From Phenylobacterium sp. (lineage in GTDB: Bacteria; Pseudomonadota; Alphaproteobacteria; Caulobacterales; Caulobacteraceae), in the NCBI RefSeq assembly GCF_004297125.1, contig NZ_SCVD01000006.1, positions 160,081-224,080 of the forward strand: a stretch of DNA of 64,000 nucleotides, given 5' to 3'. The notes below the pieces were generated by a model, which searched no databases, was not told the origin of the DNA, and was given only the letters and a program-made list of their open reading frames with translations. Shown one piece after another: positions 51,153 to 59,452 of this stretch. The position numbers and the translations under genes are program-made. Position 1 is the first letter of the stretch. Every line of letters starts with the position of its first letter.

Positions 51153-53942
51153 CTATTCCGCGCCCGCCTCGCCCTCGCCCTCCGACGCGTCCGTCTCGGG
51201 AGCCTCGATCTCTATGTCGTCCCCGCCCTGGTCCGCCAGCCGTTCCACCGACACCACGTGCTCGTTGGCGCTGGTGCGGAAGATGGTGACGCCCTGGGTG
51301 TTGCGGCCCGCCAGGCGCACCTGGCCGACCCGCGTGCGGATGAGCTGGCCCTGGTCGGTGACCAGCAGGATCTCGTCCGCCTCGTCCACCGGGAACGACG
51401 CCGCCAGGCGGCCGCCCTTCTTGGTGAGGTCCTGGGCCAGCAAGCCCTGGCCGCCGCGTCCGGTGCGGCGGAACTCGTAGGCCGAGGTCCGCTTGCCGAA
51501 GCCTTCGGTCGAGACCGTGAGGATGATCTCCTCGGCCGCGCCCAGCTGGGCGATGCGCTCGGGCGTCAGGCTGACCTGATCGTCGCCGCCCTCGCCATCG
51601 TCCTCCTCGACCGCCGTCGCCTCGTCGCCGTCCTCGCCGTCAGTGGCCGCGCGCATGAGTTTGGCGTGCTTGAGGTAGGCGGTGCGCTCGGCCGGGCTGG
51701 CCGGCACGGCGCGCAGGATGGCCATGGAGATGACGCTGTCGCCCTCGGCCAGCCGGATCCCGCGGACGCCGGTGGAGTCGCGGCCGGCGAAGACGCGGAC
51801 CTCTTCCGTCGCGAAACGGATGCAGCGGCCCAGCGCCGTGGTCAGCAGAATGTCGTTCTGCTCGGCGTTGCAGACGCCGACGCCGATGATCGAGTCGCCC
51901 TCGTCCAGCTTCATGGCGATCTTGCCGTTGCGCTTGATCCCGATGAAGTCGCTGAGCTTGTTGCGCCGCACGCCGCCGGAGCGGGTGGAGAACATCACGT
52001 CGTACTGGTCCCAGGTCGCCTCGTCCTCGGGCAGCGGCAGGATCGAGGTGATGCTTTCGCCGGGCTCGATCGGCAGCAGGTTCACGAAGGCCTTGCCGCG
52101 CGATGTGGGCGTGCCCACCGGCAGGCGCCAGACCTTGAGCTGGTAGGCCTTGCCCCCGCTCGAGAAGAACAGCATCGGCGTGTGGGTGTTGGCGGAGAAG
52201 ACCCGGGTGACGGCGTCTTCTTCCTTGGTCGCCATGCCCGACCGGCCTTTTCCGCCCCGGTGCTGGGTCCGGTAGAGGCTGAGCGGGGTGCGCTTGACGT
52301 AGCCGCCGTGGGTGACGGTGATGACCATGTCCTCGCGCGCGATGAGGTCCTCGTCCTCGACATCGGCGTCGCCGTCGATGATCTCGGTGCGCCGCGGCAC
52401 GGCGAAGGCGTCGCGCACGGCCACCAGCTCCTCGCGCACGATGCCCATGATCTTCTCGCGCGACGCCAGGATCTCCAGGTGGCCCTGGATGGTCTGAGCC
52501 AGCTCGCGCGCCTCGCCGAAGATCTCGTCACGGCCCAGGCCGGTCAGGCGCGACAGGGTCAGCGCCAGGATGGCGCGCGCCTGTTCGTCGGTCAGCCGGA
52601 TCTCGTTGCCGCCGATGACGAGCGTACGCGGATCGGCGATCAGCTCGACCAGGGGCAGCATGTCGCCCGCGGGCCAGTCCTTAGCCACCAACCGCTCGCG
52701 CGCCTCGGTCGGGTCCTTCGACGAGCGGATGATGTGGATGAACTCGTCGATGTTGGCCACGGCGATGGCCAGGCCCACCAAGACGTGGCCGCGGTCGCGC
52801 GCCTTGCCCAGTTCGAACTTCGTGCGGCGGACCACCACCTCTTCGCGGAAATCCACGAAGGCGGTGATCATGTCGCGCAGGCCCATCTGCTCGGGCCGCC
52901 CGCGATTCAGCGCCAGCATGTTGACGCCGAACGAGGTCTGCAGCGGCGTGAAGCGGTAGAGTTGGTTCAGCAGCACGTCGGCCGAGGCGTCGCGCTTCAT
53001 CTCGATCACGATGCGCATGCCCTGACGATCGGACTCGTCGCGAAGGTCGGAGATGCCTTCGATGCGCTTCTCGCGGACCAGTTCGGCGATCCGCTCGACC
53101 AGCGCGGACTTGTTGAGCTGGTACGGGATCGCAGTGATGATGATCGCTTCGCGATCCTTGCGGATCTCCTCGACATTGGCGATGCCGCGCATGATCACCG
53201 AGCCACGGCCGGTCATCAGGGCGGTGCGCGGGCCGGTGCGGCCGACGATCTGCCCGCCGGTCGGGAAATCCGGGCCGGGCACGATGTCCAGCAGCGCGTC
53301 CAGGCCGATCTCGGGATCGTCGATATAGGCCAAGCAGGCGTCGACCACTTCGCCCAGGTTATGCGGCGGGATGTTGGTGGCCATGCCGACGGCGATGCCG
53401 CCGGCGCCGTTGACCAGCAGGTTCGGGATGCGCGAGGGCAGCACCACCGGCTCCTGCTCGGAGCCGTCGTAGTTGTCCTTGAAGTCGACCGTGTCCTTGT
53501 CGAGGTCCGCCAGGATCGCCATGGCGGCCCGGGTCATGCGGCTTTCGGTGTAGCGCATGGCCGCCGGCGGATCGTTGTCCACCGAGCCGAAGTTTCCCTG
53601 GCCATCGATCAGCAGCAGGCTCATCGAGAACGGCTGCGCCAGGCGCACCAAGGTGTCGTAGATCGCGACGTCGCCGTGCGGGTGATACTTGCCCATCACG
53701 TCACCGACCACGCGGGCCGATTTCACGTAGGAGCGATCGGGCGTGTGGCCCTGCTCGCCCATCGAGAACAGGATCCGCCGATGCACGGGTTTCAGCCCGT
53801 CGCGCACGTCCGGCAGCGCACGGCTGACGATCACGCTCATGGCGTAGTCGAGGTACGAGCGCTTCAGCTCGTCCTCGATGGCGATAGGGGCGATGCCCCC
53901 GGGCCCGTGTTCGGGAGGGAGGTGGTCGGTGCTGTCGGTCAA
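51153..53942 (-). CDS. gyrA: DNA gyrase subunit A
   Basis: A 929-residue type II topoisomerase subunit that cuts and rejoins DNA. The N-terminal domain has the catalytic Tyr131 ([10 protein letters not shown]) and the [17 protein letters not shown]. The C-terminal beta-pinwheel starts with the GyrA box variant QHRGGKG. In the QRDR the position equal to E. coli Ser83 is Val92, and Asp96 equals Asp87. The start is taken as TTG 53942 ([13 protein letters not shown]); there is no ATG before Met35 and no strong ribosome site, so the exact start is uncertain. An acidic C-terminal tail and an acidic insertion ([20 protein letters not shown]) are present. Confidence 0.96.
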   Translation of the reverse strand: MTDSTDHLPPEHGPGGIAPIAIEDELKRSYLDYAMSVIVSRALPDVRDGLKPVHRRILFSMGEQGHTPDRSYVKSARVVGDVMGKYHPHGDVAIYDTLVRLAQPFSMSLLLIDGQGNFGSVDNDPPAAMRYTESRMTRAAMAILADLDKDTVDFKDNYDGSEQEPVVLPSRIPNLLVNGAGGIAVGMATNIPPHNLGEVVDACLAYIDDPEIGLDALLDIVPGPDFPTGGQIVGRTGPRTALMTGRGSVIMRGIANVEEIRKDREAIIITAIPYQLNKSALVERIAELVREKRIEGISDLRDESDRQGMRIVIEMKRDASADVLLNQLYRFTPLQTSFGVNMLALNRGRPEQMGLRDMITAFVDFREEVVVRRTKFELGKARDRGHVLVGLAIAVANIDEFIHIIRSSKDPTEARERLVAKDWPAGDMLPLVELIADPRTLVIGGNEIRLTDEQARAILALTLSRLTGLGRDEIFGEARELAQTIQGHLEILASREKIMGIVREELVAVRDAFAVPRRTEIIDGDADVEDEDLIAREDMVITVTHGGYVKRTPLSLYRTQHRGGKGRSGMATKEEDAVTRVFSANTHTPMLFFSSGGKAYQLKVWRLPVGTPTSRGKAFVNLLPIEPGESITSILPLPEDEATWDQYDVMFSTRSGGVRRNKLSDFIGIKRNGKIAMKLDEGDSIIGVGVCNAEQNDILLTTALGRCIRFATEEVRVFAGRDSTGVRGIRLAEGDSVISMAILRAVPASPAERTAYLKHAKLMRAATDGEDGDEATAVEEDDGEGGDDQVSLTPERIAQLGAAEEIILTVSTEGFGKRTSAYEFRRTGRGGQGLLAQDLTKKGGRLAASFPVDEADEILLVTDQGQLIRTRVGQVRLAGRNTQGVTIFRTSANEHVVSVERLADQGGDDIEIEAPETDASEGEGEAGAE

Positions 53943-54018
53943 GGGAAGAAAATCGCCGTTCGAATCGAACTGTTAGATGGGGACTCCAGTTACCATCCTG
54001 AAGCCCCTAGCGCCACTT

Positions 54019-54052
54019 CACGCGTACGCACGTGCGCACACGCGTACGCGCG
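54019..54052. repeat. 34-base perfect alternating purine-pyrimidine tract (Z-DNA-prone, partly palindromic)
   Basis: Every base from 54019 to 54052 alternates pyrimidine/purine, with CGCGTACGC at both ends and the palindrome GCACGTGC between. The two end copies can also pair with each other. It lies in the divergent region between gyrA (start 53942) and the 2OG oxygenase gene (start 54118). Confidence 0.75.
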
Positions 54053-54117
54053 GGGAGCAGCGGCCTGCGGCAGGGCGCCCCGTGACCTGCGCGGGCAGAC
54101 GCTCTAGTTTGGCGCTC

Positions 54118-55164
54118 ATGCCGCTTAAGCTTGGCCAAAACGCGCCCTGGTTCATCGCCTGGACGCCCTCCAATCCCGAGTTCGCCTTCGACACCGCCGC
54201 GGGCCGCTACGTGCTGCTCGCCTTCCTGCCGTCGGAGCCGGAGCCGCGCCTTGCGGCCGTCAGGGCGCTAGCCGCGCACCAGGGGCTGTTCGACGACGCA
54301 AAGGCCTGCGCCTTCGTGGTGTTCCGCGACCCCGCGATGCGCGACGGCGTGCGTGACGTGCGCGGTCTGAGGTGGATGCACGACGCCACCGGCGCGATCA
54401 CCGAACGCTACGGCCCGGAGCCCCACTGGCTGCTGCTGGACCCGGCGCAGCGCGTGCTGGCCAGCGCGTCCATCGACGCCGCCGACGAGATGTTCGCCCG
54501 CGTCGCCGCCCTTCCCGCGCCCGGCGACCATGCCGGCGTGCCGCTGCACGCGCCGGTGCTCACCGTGGGCGGCGTGTTCGAACCCGAGTTCTGCGAGGCG
54601 CTGATCGCCCTGCACGAGGCCGATGGCGGCCAGTTCACAGGCGTGATGCGCGACGCCGGCGACCGCACGGTGGCGGTGATGGACGAGCTCAAGAAGCGCC
54701 GCGACATCTGGATCGACGATCCGGAGCTGCAGGCGGCGATCCGCGAGCGGCTGGAGCGCCGGCTCTATCCGATGATGTTCCGTGGCCTGGGCTTCCAGCC
54801 GACCCGGATCGAACGCTACCTGGTGAGCTGCTACGACGCCGCCGACGGCGCGGTCTTCCATCCACATCGGGACAACACCACCCAGGGCACCGCCCACCGC
54901 AAGTTCGCCTGCTCGATCAACCTGAACTCGGGATTCGAGGGGGGCGACCTGCGCTTCGCCGAATACGGCCGGGCCACCTATCGCCCGCCGACGGGCGGCG
55001 CGGTGGTGTTCTCGTGCGCTCTCATGCACGAAGCCACGCCGGTCACGCACGGTCGACGCTACGCCTTCCTGCCGTTCCTCTACGACGAGGCGGGCCAGGC
55101 CGTGCTGCAGGCGTATCGCGACCGTACCGCCACCCCGACCCCCGCCGAAGGCGCGCCGGCATGA
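54118..55164 (+). CDS. 2OG-Fe(II) oxygenase with an N-terminal peroxiredoxin-like domain (copy 1)
   Basis: A 348-residue protein; ATG 54118 (MPLKLGQNAPWF) is chosen because upstream sequence is the promoter tract. Residues 1-145 resemble the AhpC/TSA fold (GRYVLLAFLPSEPEP, HWLLLDPAQRVLA) but the peroxidatic Cys position is empty. Residues about 160-330 are a prolyl-4-hydroxylase-like dioxygenase with metal triad H250-x-D252 (FHPHRDN) and H304 (LMHEATPV), and R313/R314 for 2-oxoglutarate. It overlaps copy 2 by 4 bases. Substrate unknown; hydroxylation of a protein or small molecule is inferred. Confidence 0.8.
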   Translation: MPLKLGQNAPWFIAWTPSNPEFAFDTAAGRYVLLAFLPSEPEPRLAAVRALAAHQGLFDDAKACAFVVFRDPAMRDGVRDVRGLRWMHDATGAITERYGPEPHWLLLDPAQRVLASASIDAADEMFARVAALPAPGDHAGVPLHAPVLTVGGVFEPEFCEALIALHEADGGQFTGVMRDAGDRTVAVMDELKKRRDIWIDDPELQAAIRERLERRLYPMMFRGLGFQPTRIERYLVSCYDAADGAVFHPHRDNTTQGTAHRKFACSINLNSGFEGGDLRFAEYGRATYRPPTGGAVVFSCALMHEATPVTHGRRYAFLPFLYDEAGQAVLQAYRDRTATPTPAEGAPA

Positions 55165-56249
55165 GCGGCCGCTGGACCCTGCCACCGCTGACCACCGGCG
55201 AGCTCGTGCCGGAGTTCAAGGCCGCCTCGCGCACCAACCCGAACTACCACTTCAGCACCGTCGCCGGCCGCTACGTGCTGCTGGCGTTCATGCCGCGCGA
55301 GGCGGCCCGACGCGACGCGGCGCTGGCGGCGTTCGCATCCGTCCGCCCTCTGTTCGACGACCGCTTCCTGACGGCGTTCTTCGTGGCCAGCCATCCGGAC
55401 GGGCCGGAGATCCCCGCGGACCAGACGCCCGGCCAGCGCTGGCTTTTCGACCCCGAGGGGGCCGTCGCGCGCCAGCTCCAGCTCGGCCAGGACGAGGCGG
55501 TATGGCTCCTGCTGGATCCGGCGCTTCGCCTGCTGGACCGCGCGCCGATCGACCGGCCCGAGGCGTTGCTCGCGCGCATCGCTGCGGGCCTGCCGCCGCT
55601 GGACGCCTACCCGGGAATGGTCCTGGTGGCGCCCGTGCTGATCGTCCCGCGCGTGTTCGAACCCGAGTTCTGCCGCCGATTGATCGACATCTACGAGGCG
55701 CGAGGCGGCCTGCGCTCCGGCGTCATGCGCGACATCGACGGCCGCACGGTGGGCGTGCTGGACGGCATGAAGAGCCGGCGCGACGTGAACCTGGAGAACG
55801 ACCAGGCGCTGCGCGCGGAGATCAAGGAGCGCATCGCTCGCACCGTCCTCCCGATGATCGGGCGCGCCTATCAATTCCGGCCCACGCGCATCGAGCGCTA
55901 CCTGGTCTCCTGCTACGACGCGACGGAGGGCGGGTTCTTCAGGCCCCATCGCGACAACGAGGCCCTGGCCACGGCACACCGTCGCTTCGCCTGCTCGATC
56001 AACCTCAACAGCGAGGAATTCGACGGCGGCGACCTGCGCTTCCCTGAATTCGGCCCGCGCACCTACCGGCCGCCGACCGGCGGCGCCGTGGTGTTCGCCT
56101 GCAACCTCCTGCACGAAGCCACGCCGGTCACGCGCGGCCGCCGCTACGCCTTCCTGCCCTTCTTCTACGACGAGGAGGGTCAGCGCATCCGCGACCGAAA
56201 CATCGGGTTCCTGGATTCGGCCCCTGCGAGGGCTGCCGGGGATCGCTAA
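55161..56249 (+). CDS. 2OG-Fe(II) oxygenase with an N-terminal peroxiredoxin-like domain (copy 2)
   Basis: A 362-residue tandem paralogue of the upstream gene, sharing PTRIERYLVSCYDA, FACSINLNS, GGDLRF, YRPPTGGAVVF and GRRYAFLPF. The N-terminal thioredoxin-like domain (GRYVLLAFMPREAARR, VWLLLDPALRLLD) again lacks a peroxidatic Cys. Iron ligands are H263-x-D265 (RPHRDN) and H318 (LLHEATPV). ATG 55161 sits in the ATGA overlap. The two copies diverge strongly outside the catalytic core, which suggests distinct substrates rather than a recent duplication. Confidence 0.8.
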   Translation: MSGRWTLPPLTTGELVPEFKAASRTNPNYHFSTVAGRYVLLAFMPREAARRDAALAAFASVRPLFDDRFLTAFFVASHPDGPEIPADQTPGQRWLFDPEGAVARQLQLGQDEAVWLLLDPALRLLDRAPIDRPEALLARIAAGLPPLDAYPGMVLVAPVLIVPRVFEPEFCRRLIDIYEARGGLRSGVMRDIDGRTVGVLDGMKSRRDVNLENDQALRAEIKERIARTVLPMIGRAYQFRPTRIERYLVSCYDATEGGFFRPHRDNEALATAHRRFACSINLNSEEFDGGDLRFPEFGPRTYRPPTGGAVVFACNLLHEATPVTRGRRYAFLPFFYDEEGQRIRDRNIGFLDSAPARAAGDR

Positions 56250-56310
56250 GCCGAGGTTCATCCCGCGCACGTCACGCTCGCGCCGGAATCAGCCTTAAAA
56301 TCGATCGTCC

Positions 56311-56760
56311 ATGATGAGAGCCCTCCCCCTTCTCCTGATCGCACTGGGCGCCGCGGCGCCGGCGGCTGTGGCCGCGCCGCTGATCCAGCCCGGCTATTGG
56401 GAATCGACCAACAAGCTCCTCTCGCCGATCAGGCAGAGTTCGACCGAGAAGCGGTGCATCACCCCCGCGGACGTCGAGAAGTTCATGGGCGGCCCGTCGA
56501 ACCGGCACTACGCCTGCAGCTATCCGACCAAGGTGTTCTCCGGCGGCAAGATCACCCTGAAGGGCTCTTGCGTCAGCAAGAAGGGCCATAAGGTCGCCGT
56601 CCAGGGCTCGGGGAGCTACACGCCCACCAGCTTCGACCTGACCGCCGAGATCGCCACCGAATTCCTGGGCCTGGACATCGCCGGGAAGGCCTCGACCGAA
56701 GCCCGGCGGATCGGAGACACCTGCCCGCCGCCGGAGCCCAAGCCGGACGACAAGAAGTAG
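56311..56760 (+). CDS. DUF3617-type periplasmic protein
   Basis: A 149-residue exported protein with signal peptide (LPLLLIALGAAAPAAVAAP). The mature part begins IQPGYWESTNKL, the typical DUF3617 opening (PGxWE), followed by KRCITPADVEKFM, YACSYPTKVFSGGKITLKGSC and a final Cys. Four Cys are present, likely two disulfides. The family is common in Caulobacterales and Sphingomonadales and has no established function. Starts at ATG 56311 or 56314. Confidence 0.78.
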   Translation: MMRALPLLLIALGAAAPAAVAAPLIQPGYWESTNKLLSPIRQSSTEKRCITPADVEKFMGGPSNRHYACSYPTKVFSGGKITLKGSCVSKKGHKVAVQGSGSYTPTSFDLTAEIATEFLGLDIAGKASTEARRIGDTCPPPEPKPDDKK

Positions 56761-56815
56761 CCGAGGCCAGGCCGCCGCTTGACTTGGCCGGCCAGCCGGC
56801 TTCCCTCGCCGCAAG

Positions 56816-57607
56816 ATGACCAACACCACCACCTATGCCAGCTACCTGGGCCTGGAGCGCCTGCTCACCGCCCAGCACCCCACCAGCGACCGCCACGACG
56901 AGCTGCTCTTCATCATCATCCACCAGACGAAGGAGCTGTGGCTCAAGGAGATCATCCACGAGGTGCGGCTGGCCAAGCGCCTGATCCGCTCCCAGGAGGT
57001 CGAGCCGGCCTACAAGGCGCTGGCCCGGGTCTCGCGCATCCAGACGATCATGACCCTGTCGTGGGACGTCCTGGCGACCATGACGCCGGCCGACTACCTC
57101 AGCTTCCGAGGCGGGCTGGGAACCAGCTCGGGCTTCCAGTCGTGGCAATTCCGCACCCTCGAATACATGCTCGGGCTGAAGGACGCGTCCTTCCTGTCCT
57201 TCCAGGACGAGGGCAGCGAGGCCCTGGAGACGCTGAAGGCCGCGCTGGAAGCGCCCAGCCTCTACGACGACGCCATCCAGCGGCTGGCCGCCCACGACCT
57301 CCATGTGCCGGCCGAGGTGCTGCAGCGCGACGTCACCCTGCCCTACGAGCCTTCGCCCGCGGTCGAGGACGCCTGGCTGGCGGTCTATCGGGACACCAAG
57401 CGCTACTGGGAGCTCTACCAGCTGGCCGAAAAGCTGGTGGACCTGGACGACGCCCTGCTGACCTGGCGGCACAAGCATGTGCTGACCGTCGAGCGGATCA
57501 TCGGCGGCAAGCGCGGCACCGGCGGCAGCGACGGCGCGGGCTACCTGCAACGCACCCTGCAACGCCGCTGCTTCCCCGAGCTCTGGACGCTCAGGACCCG
57601 ACTTTAA
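56816..57607 (+). CDS. kynA: Tryptophan 2,3-dioxygenase
   Basis: A 263-residue heme dioxygenase opening the indole ring of tryptophan to N-formylkynurenine. Hallmarks are TYASYLGLERLLTAQHP, DELLFIIIHQTKELWLKEI, GLGTSSGFQSWQFRTLEYMLG and the heme-ligand region WRHKHVLTVERIIGGKRGTGGSDGAGYL. Length fits the bacterial family. No kynU or kynB follows; it ends against the convergent ssb gene. Confidence 0.95.
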   Translation: MTNTTTYASYLGLERLLTAQHPTSDRHDELLFIIIHQTKELWLKEIIHEVRLAKRLIRSQEVEPAYKALARVSRIQTIMTLSWDVLATMTPADYLSFRGGLGTSSGFQSWQFRTLEYMLGLKDASFLSFQDEGSEALETLKAALEAPSLYDDAIQRLAAHDLHVPAEVLQRDVTLPYEPSPAVEDAWLAVYRDTKRYWELYQLAEKLVDLDDALLTWRHKHVLTVERIIGGKRGTGGSDGAGYLQRTLQRRCFPELWTLRTRL

Positions 57608-57617
57608 ACCCTTGAAT

Positions 57618-57647
57618 CAAAACGGCGTCGGCCGCTGGGCCGACGCC
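57618..57647 (-). terminator. Rho-independent terminator of ssb
   Basis: Perfect 10-bp stem GGCGTCGGCC / GGCCGACGCC with a 4-base loop. On the minus strand it is followed by GTTTTGATT, so it ends the ssb transcript. It may also slow kynA transcripts, but has no T tract on that strand. Confidence 0.8.
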
Positions 57648-57673
57648 GCCGACGCCTCGGGAGGCGTTCCGCT

Positions 57674-58150
57674 CTAGAACGGAATCTCGTCGTCCAGGTT
57701 GGCCGAGAAGTCTTCGCGTGGCGCGGAGCTGGACTGGCGCGGGCCGGACGAGAAACCCCCGCCGGAATAGCCGCCCTCGCCCTGCTCGGCGTCGCCGCCG
57801 CGGCCGTCCAGCATGGTCAGTTCGCCGCGGAACTTCTGCAGCACGATCTCGGTGGAGAACTTCTCGACCCCGGACTGGTCGGTCCACTTGCGGGTCTGGA
57901 TCGAGCCCTCGACGTAAACCTTGGCGCCCTTCTTCAGGTAGTTCTCGCAGACCTTCACGATATTCTCGTTGAAGACCACGACCCGGTGCCATTCGGTCTT
58001 TTCCTTGCGCTCGCCGGAGTTTCGGTCGCGCCAGGTCTCGGAGGTGGCGATGCGAAGGTTGGCCACCCGGTCGCCGGAGCCCAGCGAACGGATCTCGGGA
58101 TCGGCCCCGAGGTTGCCGATCAGAATGACTTTGTTGACGCTGCCCGCCAT
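57674..58150 (-). CDS. ssb: Single-stranded DNA-binding protein
   Basis: A 158-residue SSB. The OB fold is full ([62 protein letters not shown]). A Gly/Ser-rich linker leads to the acidic tip DDEIPF, which recruits repair proteins. A GTTC-N7-GTTC LexA-type box lies 123 bases upstream, so SOS induction is likely, as known for ssb in Caulobacter. Confidence 0.96.
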   Translation of the reverse strand: MAGSVNKVILIGNLGADPEIRSLGSGDRVANLRIATSETWRDRNSGERKEKTEWHRVVVFNENIVKVCENYLKKGAKVYVEGSIQTRKWTDQSGVEKFSTEIVLQKFRGELTMLDGRGGDAEQGEGGYSGGGFSSGPRQSSSAPREDFSANLDDEIPF

Positions 58151-58272
58151 GTCGATGTGTCCTTTGGTTTCCGTAGGAAGCGGGCCCGAGGCCCTTCAGC
58201 CATAGATATGCGCGCCACCACGGCGCGCAGCGGGGGACGCTAGCGCGTCACGGAAACGCCAGCAACCCGAAT

Positions 58273-58287
58273 GTTCCGATTATGTTC
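58273..58287. promoter_or_regulatory. SOS (LexA) box upstream of ssb
   Basis: GTTC-CGATTAT-GTTC matches the alphaproteobacterial LexA operator GTTC-N7-GTTC exactly. It sits between the ssb start (58150) and the end of the lipoprotein gene (58323). Confidence 0.75.
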
Positions 58288-58322
58288 CGCCTCGTCGGAA
58301 CCCGTCCACAGGTGAATCCGCG

Positions 58323-58697
58323 CTATTGCGGCATCGCGCCCGGGATCGCCAGGCGGCCGTCGCCGGTTCGCACCAGGGCCACGTAGCGCGGCCCCTCCAG
58401 CGAGGTGGAGGTCAGCACCCCCTCCTTCTGCAGGAACAGGAAGTTGGCCTGGTAGGCGCCGTAGATCTCCTGCTGGTTGCCCCCGAGCCGCAGGAACTTG
58501 ATGCGCATCGCCTCGAGATTGGCCGCGCAGACTTCCAGGCTGGGAGCCTTGACCAGCTTGTTGTACTTCAGCGACCCGTCCTTCTGGGGCGCCACGTGAT
58601 AGCAGACCCCCGCATCGCCGGGGGGCGTGGTCTTCTTGGCGCAGGCGCAGAGCGCCAGGGCGGCGGCGGCGAGGACGAGGAGCGGCTTCAACGGCAT
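58323..58697 (-). CDS. Small lipoprotein of unknown function
   Basis: A 124-residue protein with a lipoprotein signal (LLVLAAAALALCACAKK; lipidated Cys at about 19). The mature part has CYHVAPQKDGSLKYNKLVKAPSLEVCAANLEAMRI and GAYQANFLFLQKEGV. Two Cys about 25 residues apart could bridge. No family recognised. It is followed upstream, 9 bases away, by a membrane-anchored protein with a similar C-rich, heme-free module, so they probably form a pair. Confidence 0.68.
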   Translation of the reverse strand: MPLKPLLVLAAAALALCACAKKTTPPGDAGVCYHVAPQKDGSLKYNKLVKAPSLEVCAANLEAMRIKFLRLGGNQQEIYGAYQANFLFLQKEGVLTSTSLEGPRYVALVRTGDGRLAIPGAMPQ

Positions 58698-58706
58698 GGA
58701 CCGAGC

Positions 58707-59411
58707 CTATCCCACGGGCGGCAGACTGCAATCCGGCGCTTGTGGGGCAAGAGTGCGGAACGAGCGGTTGTCGTCCGAGATCTCGACCTTTCCTGCCACC
58801 AACCGCAGGGTCTGCTGGCCGAAGCGGCCGTAGGTGGCGCCGCCCGGCCGTTCGCAGCGGCCGGCGAACAGGGTCTGGACGCAGGCGTTGAGGTCCACGC
58901 CGTCGGCCACGCGCCGCCAGCGTCCGCCGCCGTGGCGCAGGCAGGTCCCCGGCGAGGCGGCGTCGGGCTCCGCGGCCTCGGCGTCGGCGGGCGGGAGGGC
59001 CGAATCCTCGGTGGCGGGCGGCTGGCCCTCCTCCGCGGGCGGCAGCGGGATCAACTGGGCGCCGGCCTGCTGCGCGGCCGCCAGGGCGCCGGTCTCATCC
59101 AGGCCCACGTCGAGGGCGTCGGTGGCCACGCCGTTGCGGCGGGCGCAGTCCGTGAGGCTGAGTTCGCCGACGAACTGGCCCTGGACGAAGCAGCGCAGCG
59201 GCTTGCCAGGATCGATCTTGCCGTCCTCGGCGCTGGAATCGATGACGAGCCCGCCCTCGGCGGCCGGCGGTGGGGGCGAGGCGCGGTCGCCCGCCACCAG
59301 CACCCACGCGATGGCCCCGCCCGCGACGAGCGCGCCCAGCGCGCCCAGCAGCACGAGCGGTGGGCCTTTGCGCGGGGGTTTCGGATCTTCGGCCGGTGGG
59401 GTCGTCGCCAT
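58707..59411 (-). CDS. Membrane-anchored protein of unknown function
   Basis: A 234-residue protein. A short Pro/Lys-rich N terminus precedes one TM helix (PLVLLGALGALVAGGAIAWVLV, about 18-40). The rest is predicted periplasmic, with a low-complexity Pro/Glu/Ala stretch (about 120-150) flanked by Cys-containing pieces (LRCFVQGQFVGELSLTDCARRNG, TCLRHGGGRWRR, NACVQTLFAGRCERPGG). The pattern of short Cys modules that restart suggests a small repeated domain. Function unknown. Confidence 0.68.
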   Translation of the reverse strand: MATTPPAEDPKPPRKGPPLVLLGALGALVAGGAIAWVLVAGDRASPPPPAAEGGLVIDSSAEDGKIDPGKPLRCFVQGQFVGELSLTDCARRNGVATDALDVGLDETGALAAAQQAGAQLIPLPPAEEGQPPATEDSALPPADAEAAEPDAASPGTCLRHGGGRWRRVADGVDLNACVQTLFAGRCERPGGATYGRFGQQTLRLVAGKVEISDDNRSFRTLAPQAPDCSLPPVG

Positions 59412-59452
59412 CGCGTCTGGCTAGCCCCCTAACGGGCCGCGTTCAAGGCGCG

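Noticed and set aside
51258..54107. A 949-residue plus-strand frame antisense to gyrA
   Set aside because: Compositional shadow; gyrA is certain on the other strand.
57624..57647. The perfect hairpin as a kynA terminator
   Set aside because: The T tract is only on the minus strand, so it belongs to ssb.
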